NCBI RefSeq assembly: GCF_947500075.1
Contig: NZ_CANMQS010000001.1
Location: forward strand, 310,001 to 374,000
Source of the DNA: an uncultured Sulfitobacter sp.
Lineage (GTDB): Bacteria > Pseudomonadota > Alphaproteobacteria > Rhodobacterales > Rhodobacteraceae
Reading direction: 5' to 3'
DNA: 64,000 nt
This document shows, in pieces, positions 18,784 through 27,242 of the stretch. Numbering within the stretch: position 1 is the stretch's first letter; each line of letters begins with the position of its first letter. Below the pieces are notes generated by a model. That model had not been told where the DNA came from. It searched no databases and was given only the letters and a program-made list of their open reading frames with translations. The position numbers were made by a program, and so were the translations under genes.

Positions 18784-21216
18784 TCAGACCTTCACCCGTT
18801 CCATTTTCGGATCATACAATGGGGCCAGCGTGACTTCCGCAGGCACACGTTCTGTCGCAACCTCAAGCTCATAGGTTCCATCCAGAACATAGGCCTTGTC
18901 GATCACATCGGTCGCGCGCACATACCCCATTCCGATGGAGCGTCCCACCGTATGCCCATACCCCCCTGAGCTGAGCCAGCCGCACCGTTCCCCATTCCGG
19001 TAAATGGTTTCACGCCCTGACAGGATGGTGTTCCCGTCCGTTGTGAATGTGGCGAGGATTTTCTTGATCCCACTTTCCCGCTGTGCCGCCACCGCTTCGC
19101 GCCCCTTGAAAGGGATGTTGGATTTGAGTTTGACAGCCCAACCCAACCCGGCCTCGTCCGGCGTATGATCAGGCCCGATGTCGGAGGACCAGGCACGGTA
19201 TCCTTTCTCAAGCCGCAGCGTTTCAATCGCGCGGTAGCCTGCGTTGCGCAGACCATGCGGCGCACCCGCTTGATGCAGCGCCTCGAAAACCGTCTGCGCG
19301 TATTCCGTCGGCAGATGCAATTCCCAACCGAGTTCACCAACATAGGTGATACGCATTGCGAGAACCGGACAGCCAGCGATGCCGACCTGCCGCGCGGTGC
19401 CGAAGGGCTGGCGCGCGTCGCTGACATCGTCGTTTGTCACGGCGGCGAGAATGTCGCGCGCCTTGGGACCAAACAGCGACAACACCGCATTGGAAGAGGT
19501 AACATCGACCAATTGTGCATTCATGCCCTTGGGGATGTTGCGCCTGATCCAGTCGAAATCATGGGTGGCATATCCGGTGCCGGTCACGATGTAGTATTCG
19601 TCATACCCTGTGCGCACGCAGGTCAGATCGCATTCGATCCCGCCCCTGTCATTAAGCATCTGTGTGTAGATGATCGCCCCCAGCGGTTTGTCCACGCGGT
19701 TCGCAGCGATCCACTGCAAAGCCTCTTCTGCATCAGGACCTTTCAGGATGAACTTTGCAAAGGACGACTGGTCAAACAGCACCGCCGCTTCCCGCGCCGC
19801 CTTGTGCTCACGCCCAACGGGCGCATGCCAATTGGGGCGCTCGAAGGTGTAGATGTCCCGCGCCTCCTCATCTGGTTGTGCAAACCAGTTTGGACGTTCC
19901 CACCCCAGCTTTTCACCAAAAACCGCGCCCGCGTCTTTGAGCGTCTGGTAGAGCGGCGATCGCCTGCAGGGCCGCCCGCTGTCATGTTCTTCTGACGGCC
20001 AGGCCATTGTGTAATGCTTGCCATAGGCCTCCAGCGTCCGGGTGCGGACCCAGTCGGTGTCGGTGTGCGGCCGGCCAAAGCGGCGAATGTCCACCGGCCA
20101 GAGGTCATAGGGCGGCGCCCCGTTGGCGACCCATTCCGCCAGCGCCATGCCCGCCCCGCCGCCTGCTGCAATTCCGTAGGCGTTGAACCCGGCACCGATG
20201 AAGACATTGTTCATCTCCAGCGCTTCACCAAGGATGAAATTCCCATCCGGCGTAAAGCTTTCCGGCCCGTTGATCAGTTGTTTGACCCCTGCGGTCTCCA
20301 GCTTGGGCACACGGGGGAGCGATAGCTCTATCAGCTGTTCGAAATGGTCAAAGTTGGAGTCGAGAAGTTGAAAATCAAACGGATCGGGGATGCCTTTTTG
20401 CGCCCAGGGAATGCCGTTGGGCTCATAGCCCCCCATGACCAGCCCGCCGACCTCTTCTTTGTAGTACGTCAGCCGGTCCGGGTCGCGAAGGGTGGGCAAG
20501 CTGCTGGGCACATCGAAGGGTTCGGTAATCAGGTATTGATGTTCAACCGACACCAGCGGCACCGTCACACCGATGGATTTGGCCAGTTCCCGCGTCCACT
20601 GCCCGCAACACAGCACCAGCTTGTCGCACGCAATATCACCTGCCGCCGTCCGCACCCCGGTCAGCACGCCCTTTTCCGTCAGGATTTGCATTACAGGCGT
20701 GTTTTCCTTCAACACAGCCCCTTTTGCACGCGCGCCTTTGGCCAGCGCCTGCGTGATGTCTGATGGGCTGGCCTGCCCGTCTGTTGGCAGGAAGGCGGCA
20801 CCAATCACATCGCTGATGTCCATCAGAGGCCAGAGATCCTGCGCCTCCTGCGGGGTCAAAAGCTGCATATCCAGACCGAAGGAATGCGCCGTCGTCGCCT
20901 GCCGCTTGACCTCCGTCCAGCGCTCTGCGTTGCAGGCCAACCGCAGGCCGCCGTTCATTTTCCATCCCGTCGCCAGGCCGGTTTCTTCTTCCAGCCTGTC
21001 GTAAAGTTCAATCGAATAGCCCAGAAGCTGCGTGATGTTCGCGCTGGACCGCAACTGCCCGACCAATCCTGCCGCATGCCAGGTGGAGCCGGACGTGAGT
21101 GCTGCTTTTTCCAGCAGCAAGACCTCCTGCCCCATCTGGGCAAGGTGGTAGGCGGTTGAACAGCCAACAATGCCACCGCCGATGATAATGATTTTGGAAG
21201 ATGCGGGAAGCGACAT
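18784..21216 (-). CDS. Dimethylglycine/sarcosine dehydrogenase-like FAD protein with GcvT domain (copy 2)
   Basis: 810 residues from ATG 21216, which has GAGGA six bases upstream; the TTG two codons earlier is a poorer choice. It has the same architecture as the next gene: IIGGGIVGCSTAYHLAQMG, then STWHAAGLVGQLRSS with the covalent-FAD His, and a C-terminal GcvT part (QSSFAKFILKG, MRITYVGELGWELHLP, RLEKGYRAWSSDIGPDHTPDEAGLGW). The two proteins are clearly paralogous but far from identical. It is preceded by a choline-kinase-like gene nine bases upstream and belongs to the betaine-importer operon. Confidence 0.85.
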   Translation of the reverse strand: MSLPASSKIIIIGGGIVGCSTAYHLAQMGQEVLLLEKAALTSGSTWHAAGLVGQLRSSANITQLLGYSIELYDRLEEETGLATGWKMNGGLRLACNAERWTEVKRQATTAHSFGLDMQLLTPQEAQDLWPLMDISDVIGAAFLPTDGQASPSDITQALAKGARAKGAVLKENTPVMQILTEKGVLTGVRTAAGDIACDKLVLCCGQWTRELAKSIGVTVPLVSVEHQYLITEPFDVPSSLPTLRDPDRLTYYKEEVGGLVMGGYEPNGIPWAQKGIPDPFDFQLLDSNFDHFEQLIELSLPRVPKLETAGVKQLINGPESFTPDGNFILGEALEMNNVFIGAGFNAYGIAAGGGAGMALAEWVANGAPPYDLWPVDIRRFGRPHTDTDWVRTRTLEAYGKHYTMAWPSEEHDSGRPCRRSPLYQTLKDAGAVFGEKLGWERPNWFAQPDEEARDIYTFERPNWHAPVGREHKAAREAAVLFDQSSFAKFILKGPDAEEALQWIAANRVDKPLGAIIYTQMLNDRGGIECDLTCVRTGYDEYYIVTGTGYATHDFDWIRRNIPKGMNAQLVDVTSSNAVLSLFGPKARDILAAVTNDDVSDARQPFGTARQVGIAGCPVLAMRITYVGELGWELHLPTEYAQTVFEALHQAGAPHGLRNAGYRAIETLRLEKGYRAWSSDIGPDHTPDEAGLGWAVKLKSNIPFKGREAVAAQRESGIKKILATFTTDGNTILSGRETIYRNGERCGWLSSGGYGHTVGRSIGMGYVRATDVIDKAYVLDGTYELEVATERVPAEVTLAPLYDPKMERVKV

Positions 21217-21225
21217 GATCAATCC

Positions 21226-22101
21226 TCAGCAGTTGCGGAAATCGGCCAAAGCGGCAGTAAAGCGGTCAAGGTTTTCAGCCGTATAGGCGGCGTAGTCAAA
21301 ATCCAGTTCGGAGTGCAGTTCAGAGGTCATCGACCACAACGTCTCCCGTAGGAGGGAGACGCATTTCATCGCCATGAAAGGCCGCCATTGTGCCTCGGCA
21401 GGGCCGTCGAAATACTGATCCAGCATCGCGCGCTCCTGAGGTTCCGACAGACCGTTGTTGCCCGCCAGCCCCGCCAGATCAAAGAGCGGGGTGTTATAGC
21501 CGCCGTATTCCCAATCAATCAGCCACAGCCGCGATCCGTCATCGAGAATATTGGCCGCCAGCAGGTCATTGTGCCCGATCACCATATCCACCGGCCCCGT
21601 CGCCGCTTGCAGCATCGCTGCATCCGCTTCGAGCTGCGGGAGTTTCGGAATATGCGCGGAGCCTGCGGCACGCAGCCGTGTCATATAGGTCAGATTGACC
21701 TGAAAGGGCCAAAAGCTGAGCACGGGTTCCGTCAGATGCTTGCCCAGCCCCCGGTGCGATTTTGCCACCAGATCAACGATGCGGCTCAGGTTTTTTGCAT
21801 CCCGCACACCCGCTTCATCCAGCGCAGTGGAGGGGATGAATTCCAGTACCAGCACACCGGGCGCATGATAGATCACCGCTGGCGATATGCCTTCTGCCTG
21901 GGCCGCGCGGCTGAGGGCCAGTTCGTTCCACCGCAGCACGCCATGTTCCGGAATGTCGCTGCCCAGCCGAACCACGTATTCCTTGTCGCCATCGCGCAGT
22001 CGGAGGTTCACGTTGGTGATGCCGCCGTCGAGGGCCTGAATGTCCGTGGGGTTGTCGAAACACGGCAGCTGCGCTGCGAAATCAATGGGGCTCTCGCTCA
22101 T
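21226..22101 (-). CDS. Choline/ethanolamine-kinase-like phosphotransferase (first copy)
   Basis: 291 residues with GHNDLLAANILDD (catalytic loop) and RLWLIDWEYGGYNTPLFDLA (metal-binding Asp), matching choline/ethanolamine kinases. The N-lobe has YVVRLGSDIPEHGVLRW. Its ATG overlaps the permease stop by four bases, so it is translated together with the importer. That ties the kinase to the imported compound. It is clearly related to the kinase at 15430-16356 but diverged. Which of choline, ethanolamine or another amino alcohol is phosphorylated cannot be told from sequence. Confidence 0.8.
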   Translation of the reverse strand: MSESPIDFAAQLPCFDNPTDIQALDGGITNVNLRLRDGDKEYVVRLGSDIPEHGVLRWNELALSRAAQAEGISPAVIYHAPGVLVLEFIPSTALDEAGVRDAKNLSRIVDLVAKSHRGLGKHLTEPVLSFWPFQVNLTYMTRLRAAGSAHIPKLPQLEADAAMLQAATGPVDMVIGHNDLLAANILDDGSRLWLIDWEYGGYNTPLFDLAGLAGNNGLSEPQERAMLDQYFDGPAEAQWRPFMAMKCVSLLRETLWSMTSELHSELDFDYAAYTAENLDRFTAALADFRNC

Positions 22102-24089
22102 ATTCCCAACCTCCGTTTCTGGCCTTCGGCCAGCGCATTGACGATCCGGTCTGCGATGATGGCAATGAATGCGACCGAAAGCCCTGCCACGATCCCCTGC
22201 CCGGCGTTGGCCTTGGTCAGCGCGATGTAGACTTCCTGTCCCAGATCACGTGTCCCGACCAGAGCCGTGATCACCAGCATCGAGAGGGCCAGCATGATGG
22301 TCTGGTTCAACCCCAACAGGATCTGCGGCGTAGCCAGCGGCAGCTTTACCCGCCACAGCAATTGCCCTGGCGTGCAGCCCGCCATCTGGCCCGCCTCCAC
22401 CAGTTGCTCCGGCACTTCGCGCAAACCATGGGCGGCATATCGCACGGCAGGCGCCAGCGCGTAGAGGATCACGGCAATCATCGCGCTGAAATCGCCCACA
22501 CGGAACAGCATCACCACGGGGATCAGATACACAAATGACGGCAGCGTTTGCAGGGTATCCATCAGGCCAAGGATCACCCGTCCGGCCCGTGGCCGTTCCG
22601 CCGCCCAGATCCCCAGCGGGATGCCGATCAGCGTGGCCAGCAGAACCGAAACGCCGCACAGATAGATCGTGACCATCGCTTTGGCCCAAAGACCAGATGC
22701 CGCGATGAAAGCCATCAGCAATGCCGCCATGACGCCCAACCGCCATCCATTCACACGCCATGCGATCAGCCCGACCGCGATGATCCCCCAGCCCCATGGA
22801 ATGCCTGCAAAGAACTTCTTTACCGGAAGCAACAACCCTTTGAGCAGGACCGTCTTGATCGCTTCAAACGTGTCAAAGAAATTGACGTTGACCCACTCCA
22901 TCGCAGCCGACCAGAACGGGCTTGTGGTGATGGTCAGCGCTTCGGGATAGGTCTGCACAGCGGGCACGAACCGACCAAGAATGAAGGTCCCGAGGACAAC
23001 CAGAACCACCGTTCCGGACCACGGATGACGCTGAAGCACATTGCCTGAGCGCGGCTCACTGTATTTGCGTTCGGAAAACGCTTGCGACGCGCGGTCCAGT
23101 GCAATTGCCATGACCACAATGGCCAGTCCAGCTTCAATCCCACCGCCAATGTCCAGCCGCCGCAGGCTCGACAACACATCAAAACCCAGGCCCCCGGCCC
23201 CGATCATGGATGCGATGATCACCATGTTCAGCGTCAGCATGATCACCTGATTGACCCCCACCATCAGCGTTGGCGTCGCCGAAGGGACCAGCACCTTCCA
23301 CGTGATCTGCCGCGCGGTGCAACCCGCCATGCGGCCTGCCTCCACGATCTCAGCCGGGACAGCCCGCAGCGCGAGGATGGTCACCCGCACCATGGGTGGC
23401 ATCGCGTAGATGATCGTCGCGACCAGCGCCGAAACCGGGCCAAAGCCAAAGAGGATCAGGATCGGCACCAGATAGGCAAAGACGGGCACCGTCTGCATCA
23501 GGTCCAATACCGGTCGCAAGGCACGGTCAAACCACGGCATGCGGTAGGCCAGAATTCCCAGCGCCAGCCCGCCCACAGCACCAATCGGCACGGCCACCAA
23601 AACCGACGCCAGCGTGATCATCGCGCTTTCCCATTGGCCAAACACCGCCAGATAAAGAAAGCACAGCCCGACCAACCCGGCGAGCGCCCAGTTGCGCGCA
23701 TAATGCCCCACAGCCACGACGACAGCGATCACGGCGATCCAACTCATTGATGGGGCGAGCTGCACGGCCTGCTCTCCCAAGCCGGTCTGGAAACCTTCGA
23801 TCAGCAGATTGCGCAGCACCTGATAGGGCACTTCGATCACCACAGCGATGGCGCGGGTCAGATCGCGAAAGGTGAAAAGCCAGAAGTTTGCGGTATTGAC
23901 GAGCCAATCGAGAAAGGTGCTGATCCACCCTTCCAGCGGCAGTTCGTATTTCTTGGGAAAGCGGATAATCCAGCGCGCATCAAGTGCTTTGTAGAGTGCG
24001 AAGGAATTGCGCGACAAGAGCCACGTCAGGGCAAACAGGACCACCCAAAACACGGTGTTTCGCGTGATATAGGGCATCACCCGCGACAT
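22098..24089 (-). CDS. Double-length betaine/proline-type ABC permease (two ProW domains in one chain)
   Basis: 663 residues, about twice the length of ProW. Two complete permease cores are present. The first has GLALGILAYRMPWFDR and the EAA loop EIVEAGRMAGCTARQITWKV. The second has GIPLGIWAAERPRAGR and the EAA loop QLVEAGQMAGCTPGQLLWRV. Separate spans precede each core. A single chain can thus form the pseudo-dimeric channel that normally needs two ProW copies. It starts on the last base of the ATPase gene, and no second permease gene is present, in agreement with an internal duplication. Confidence 0.85.
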   Translation of the reverse strand: MSRVMPYITRNTVFWVVLFALTWLLSRNSFALYKALDARWIIRFPKKYELPLEGWISTFLDWLVNTANFWLFTFRDLTRAIAVVIEVPYQVLRNLLIEGFQTGLGEQAVQLAPSMSWIAVIAVVVAVGHYARNWALAGLVGLCFLYLAVFGQWESAMITLASVLVAVPIGAVGGLALGILAYRMPWFDRALRPVLDLMQTVPVFAYLVPILILFGFGPVSALVATIIYAMPPMVRVTILALRAVPAEIVEAGRMAGCTARQITWKVLVPSATPTLMVGVNQVIMLTLNMVIIASMIGAGGLGFDVLSSLRRLDIGGGIEAGLAIVVMAIALDRASQAFSERKYSEPRSGNVLQRHPWSGTVVLVVLGTFILGRFVPAVQTYPEALTITTSPFWSAAMEWVNVNFFDTFEAIKTVLLKGLLLPVKKFFAGIPWGWGIIAVGLIAWRVNGWRLGVMAALLMAFIAASGLWAKAMVTIYLCGVSVLLATLIGIPLGIWAAERPRAGRVILGLMDTLQTLPSFVYLIPVVMLFRVGDFSAMIAVILYALAPAVRYAAHGLREVPEQLVEAGQMAGCTPGQLLWRVKLPLATPQILLGLNQTIMLALSMLVITALVGTRDLGQEVYIALTKANAGQGIVAGLSVAFIAIIADRIVNALAEGQKRRLGI

Positions 24090-25102
24090 CAGACGCGCCC
24101 CACCAAAACGTCAATCACGGCACGCGCAGTGATCTGCCCCACAGCAGCGCCATCGCGCATGACCCTGAACGGCGCATCCGCCCCTTCGACCTGAGCGGCG
24201 ATGTCTTCAATTGTGGCGTCATGGGCAACCTCCCCGGCAAAGCTGTCAGCGGTCAGCGGTTCCATCACCGATCTGGCCCGGAAGACCTTGGCGCGTGCCA
24301 CATGACGGGTGAATTCAGCGACGTAATCCGTGGCAGGATTGCGCACCAACTCTTCGGGGGTGGCGACCTGTTCAATCACACCGTCCTTCATCACCGCAAT
24401 CCGGTCAGCCAAGCGAATGGCTTCATCAAAGTCATGGGTGATAAAGACGATGGTCTTTTTCAACATGCTTTGCAGGCGCAGGAACTCATCCTGCATCTCA
24501 CGCCGGATCAAGGGATCAAGGGCCGAGAACGGTTCATCCAGAAACCACAGGTCCGGCTCCACCACCAGACTGCGGGCAATGCCGACACGTTGTTGCTGCC
24601 CTCCAGAGAGCTCGCGCGGGTGATACCCTTCACGCCCCTTCAGGCCGACAAGTTCCACCATCTCGCGGGCGCGTGTTTCACGGGTTGCCCGATCCACGCC
24701 CTGCACCTCCAACGGAAATGCCGCGTTTTCCAGCACGGTCAGATGCGGCATCAACGCGAATTGCTGAAACACCATGCCCATTTTCTTGCGCCGGATCTCA
24801 ATCAGTTCCGCATCCGTGGCGCGCAGCAGGTCCTGACCGTCAAATTCGATCTCTCCAGCTGTCGGCTCCACAAGGCGGGACAGACACCGCACCAAGGTCG
24901 ACTTGCCCGAACCGGACAATCCCATGATGACAAAGATCTCACCCTTGAGGATTTGCACGTTCGCTGCACGCACAGCGCCGATCACGCCCGCCTCTTTCAG
25001 CATCTCTGCGTCTGGCGCAGGATTCTGCGCCAACAGGCTCTCCGCCTGCGCGCCATACAGCTTCCAGACATTGCGGCAATCAAGAATGACAGATGTGCTC
25101 AT
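24089..25102 (-). CDS. Betaine/proline-type ABC transporter ATPase (ProV/OpuAA-like)
   Basis: 337 residues. Walker A is GLSGSGKST, the signature is LSGGQQQRVGIARS, Walker B is LWFLDEPFSALDP and the switch His is in FITHDFDE. A ~60-residue N-terminal extension precedes Walker A, as in ProV. The C-terminal ~70 residues (VAHDATIEDIAAQVEG, then a terminal DVLVGRV) look like one shortened CBS-type unit where ProV/OpuAA have two. It is separated from the binding-protein gene by 121 bases that hold a strong hairpin. Confidence 0.88.
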   Translation of the reverse strand: MSTSVILDCRNVWKLYGAQAESLLAQNPAPDAEMLKEAGVIGAVRAANVQILKGEIFVIMGLSGSGKSTLVRCLSRLVEPTAGEIEFDGQDLLRATDAELIEIRRKKMGMVFQQFALMPHLTVLENAAFPLEVQGVDRATRETRAREMVELVGLKGREGYHPRELSGGQQQRVGIARSLVVEPDLWFLDEPFSALDPLIRREMQDEFLRLQSMLKKTIVFITHDFDEAIRLADRIAVMKDGVIEQVATPEELVRNPATDYVAEFTRHVARAKVFRARSVMEPLTADSFAGEVAHDATIEDIAAQVEGADAPFRVMRDGAAVGQITARAVIDVLVGRV

Positions 25103-25175
25103 CCGGACCTCGGGCGCAGCCCTCTTCCGCCGCAGGTTCAGCGGACAAAGGAGCGTTGATTACAATAGAGTATTA

Positions 25176-25207
25176 GGATGCGGCGCAGGAAAGCAAACGC
25201 CGCATCC
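25176..25207 (-). other. Perfect 10-bp hairpin between binding-protein and ATPase genes
   Basis: GGATGCGGCG (25176-25185) pairs without mismatch with CGCCGCATCC (25198-25207) around a 12-base loop. On the coding strand it begins 16 bases after the proX-like stop. The following bases are AT-rich but not a T-run, so partial termination or 3'-end protection is more likely than full termination. The second ABC operon of this window has an analogous hairpin at 7340. Confidence 0.7.
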
Positions 25208-25223
25208 ATTTCGACAGCTTTGC

Positions 25224-26156
25224 TTACTTCGCAATCCAGCCGGACCATGTGTCCTTGTTCTCTGTCATCCAGGCGGCGACAACTTCATCAACGGACTTTC
25301 CGTTCAGATCAACATCCGCAACCATGGCACCCATGTCTTCGTTGGTGATCTTGAAGTTCTCAATGGTCTTCGCCGCACTGGGCCACTTGTCCGCCAGACC
25401 GACCCAACCTGCTTTCCAGATCGGACCACGGGGCTTGCCGCAGTCATAGGCGGCATCGGGGTTAATACCGACGGAAGGATCATTGTAGCACTCAGAGGAA
25501 TAGGCAGGGAATTCCACAAACTTGCCGTCGTATTTCGCCGGGGCCCAATGGGGTGCATAGACCCACAGGACAATCGGATCCTGCCGCTGATAGGCCGCTT
25601 CAAGCTCGGCAAAAAGGGCTGCATCCGTGCCCGCATGCACCACCTCAAAGTCCATGCCGAGCGCTTCGACACGTTCGTCATCAAAGCCACCCCAGGTCAC
25701 AGGCCCGCCAAGGTAACGGCCCATTGGCGCGGTTTCCGCTGTGGCGAATTCGGACGCACAATCATTCAGCGCCTGCCAATCCGGCAATCCGGGGCAGCGC
25801 TCTTCCATATAGGCGGGATACCACCACTCTTCGATCGCCTGCATGCCGGTCTCTCCGAAGCTGACAACATTGCCGGTGGCAAAGGCCTCGTCCATCGCCT
25901 CACGCGCTGTGGTTTCCCACAGTTCCATCGCAAGGTGCAGATCACCCGTTTTCAGGCCCGCAAACTGCGCAATGTAGTCGGCCTGTACGTATTCGATATT
26001 GTTTCCAGCTTTTTTCAGGACCTCCCCCATCAACGTGGTGGTGATCAGCTGACCTGACCAATCGTGCAGCGTCAGTTTAATCGGATCGCTGGAGTCTTCT
26101 GCAAAAGCTGGAGCCGTGGCCAGTAGTGTCGCAACGGCGAGGGAAAGGCGTTTCAT
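25224..26156 (-). CDS. Glycine betaine/proline-type substrate-binding protein (ProX/OpuAC-like)
   Basis: 310 residues. ATG 26156 has GGGAGA eight bases upstream and opens a Sec signal (KRLSLAVATLLATAPAFA). The mature part resembles OpuAC/ProX binding proteins of quaternary amines (LTLHDWSGQLITTTLMGEVLKKAG, QADYIAQFAGLKTGDLHLAMELWE, and VLWVYAPHWAPAKYDGKFVEFP). The many Trp and Tyr residues fit a cation-pi cage. It is the first gene of a seven-gene minus-strand run ending with two flavoproteins and two kinases, so the ligand is probably an N-methylated amine that is then broken down. Confidence 0.85.
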   Translation of the reverse strand: MKRLSLAVATLLATAPAFAEDSSDPIKLTLHDWSGQLITTTLMGEVLKKAGNNIEYVQADYIAQFAGLKTGDLHLAMELWETTAREAMDEAFATGNVVSFGETGMQAIEEWWYPAYMEERCPGLPDWQALNDCASEFATAETAPMGRYLGGPVTWGGFDDERVEALGMDFEVVHAGTDAALFAELEAAYQRQDPIVLWVYAPHWAPAKYDGKFVEFPAYSSECYNDPSVGINPDAAYDCGKPRGPIWKAGWVGLADKWPSAAKTIENFKITNEDMGAMVADVDLNGKSVDEVVAAWMTENKDTWSGWIAK

Positions 26157-26253
26157 GTCAAGGTCTCCCAGTTTGAGCCGACACTCTTTTTCCGAAATGC
26201 AATCATGCTGCGGCGTCGGCATTGACCCAGCCATTCAACAACATCCCCCGCAC

Positions 26254-26275
26254 AAATCAACAAAAAACAACAAAT
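26254..26275. promoter_or_regulatory. Candidate DeoR-type operator upstream of the importer operon
   Basis: The reverse strand contains TTTTTGTTGATTT (rc of 26254-26266), identical over 13 bases to the motif upstream of the deoR-like gene at 27199-27211. A further A/C-rich stretch of the same style follows to 26275. It lies between the divergent proX-like gene (start 26156) and the monophosphatase gene (start about 26352), where an operator could control both. Confidence 0.45.
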
Positions 26276-26351
26276 GATGTACTTTTCTGTGGATTTTTTA
26301 ACGCCGACACATCAATTTGAAGGCAAGGAGAAACCCATTTCAAAGGGGAGG

Positions 26352-27128
26352 ATGAGCGTGGCAGAGCTCCGGCAACGGTTGAAACACGCGTTGGAGATCA
26401 CTCAGACAGCATCTGAAGTGGCCATGGCACACTTCCGCAGACCGTTGGATATTGAAACGAAGTCGGACGAGAGCCCTGTCACGATTGCCGACAAGGCAAC
26501 CGAAAGCGCTATCCGCGAAGGGTTGCTGCATCACTATCCCCATGACGCGATCTTTGGAGAGGAGTTCGGCAAGACCGGCATCGCTGAAGACATGTGGATC
26601 ATCGACCCAATCGACGGCACACGGTCTTTCATCACCGGCCTTCCGCTCTTTGGTATGTTGCTTGGCTATGTCGTTCAGGGTGTGCCCGAGATGGGTATCA
26701 TCCGGATGCCCGCATTGAACGAAGTCTATGCAGGTGGCCATGACATACCATCGACATGCAATGGAAACGCCATAAAAACAAGCACCTGCACATCCCTGAG
26801 CGCCGCGCGGCTTTTTATCAACGAAGGCGATAAACTTGCCCAACGAGAGACGGCGGTCTTCAACCGATTGATTGCTGCCGGAAACCTTCGCCGCATGGCA
26901 GCCGATTGCTACCCTCACGCTTTGGTGGCCAGTGGACATGCGGATGCGGTCGTGGATTTTGATCTGCAACCCTACGATTATCTGCCCGTCTCCGCGGTCG
27001 TCGAAGCCGCAGGTGGTATGATGACAGACTGGCAAGGCAACCGCCTGACCATGGAATCGGACGGCAGGACCCTCACCGCAGCGACGCCACACCTACACGC
27101 AGACCTACTGGAAATAGTGAATGGATAA
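26352..27128 (+). CDS. Inositol-monophosphatase-family phosphatase (HisN/SuhB-like)
   Basis: About 257 residues. Metal-site motifs: GEEFG, WIIDPIDGTRSF (the DPIDGT signature) and DLQPYDYLPVSAVVEAAGG (final Asp). This is the Mg2+-dependent IMPase family, and the sub-family may be the histidinol-phosphate phosphatase type. The start is either ATG 26352 or GTG 26358. The strong AGGGGAGG at 26344-26351 is badly spaced for the ATG (directly adjacent) and well spaced (six bases) for the GTG, so GTG 26358 is probably used. Divergent from the betaine-type importer operon and followed by the DeoR gene. A phosphatase beside two kinases hints at a phosphorylated intermediate. Confidence 0.82.
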   Translation: MSVAELRQRLKHALEITQTASEVAMAHFRRPLDIETKSDESPVTIADKATESAIREGLLHHYPHDAIFGEEFGKTGIAEDMWIIDPIDGTRSFITGLPLFGMLLGYVVQGVPEMGIIRMPALNEVYAGGHDIPSTCNGNAIKTSTCTSLSAARLFINEGDKLAQRETAVFNRLIAAGNLRRMAADCYPHALVASGHADAVVDFDLQPYDYLPVSAVVEAAGGMMTDWQGNRLTMESDGRTLTAATPHLHADLLEIVNG

Positions 27129-27198
27129 ATCCGGCGGCTTTCGACATACAAGGCCACCACACCAACAGCCTTTTCAGGCAAAACCATAACGATGTTGG

Positions 27199-27216
27199 TT
27201 TTTGTTGATTTTTGTT
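27199..27216. promoter_or_regulatory. Candidate DeoR autoregulatory operator
   Basis: TTTTTGTTGATTTTTGTT is a direct repeat of TTTTTGTT separated by GA. It lies 27 bases upstream of the deoR-like start, in the 114-base gap after the phosphatase gene. Its first 13 bases recur inverted at 26254-26266 in the importer promoter region. The position and the repeat suggest an operator; binding is inferred. Confidence 0.5.
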
Positions 27217-27242
27217 AGAAGTTCCTTCAGGAGCACCCCGTC

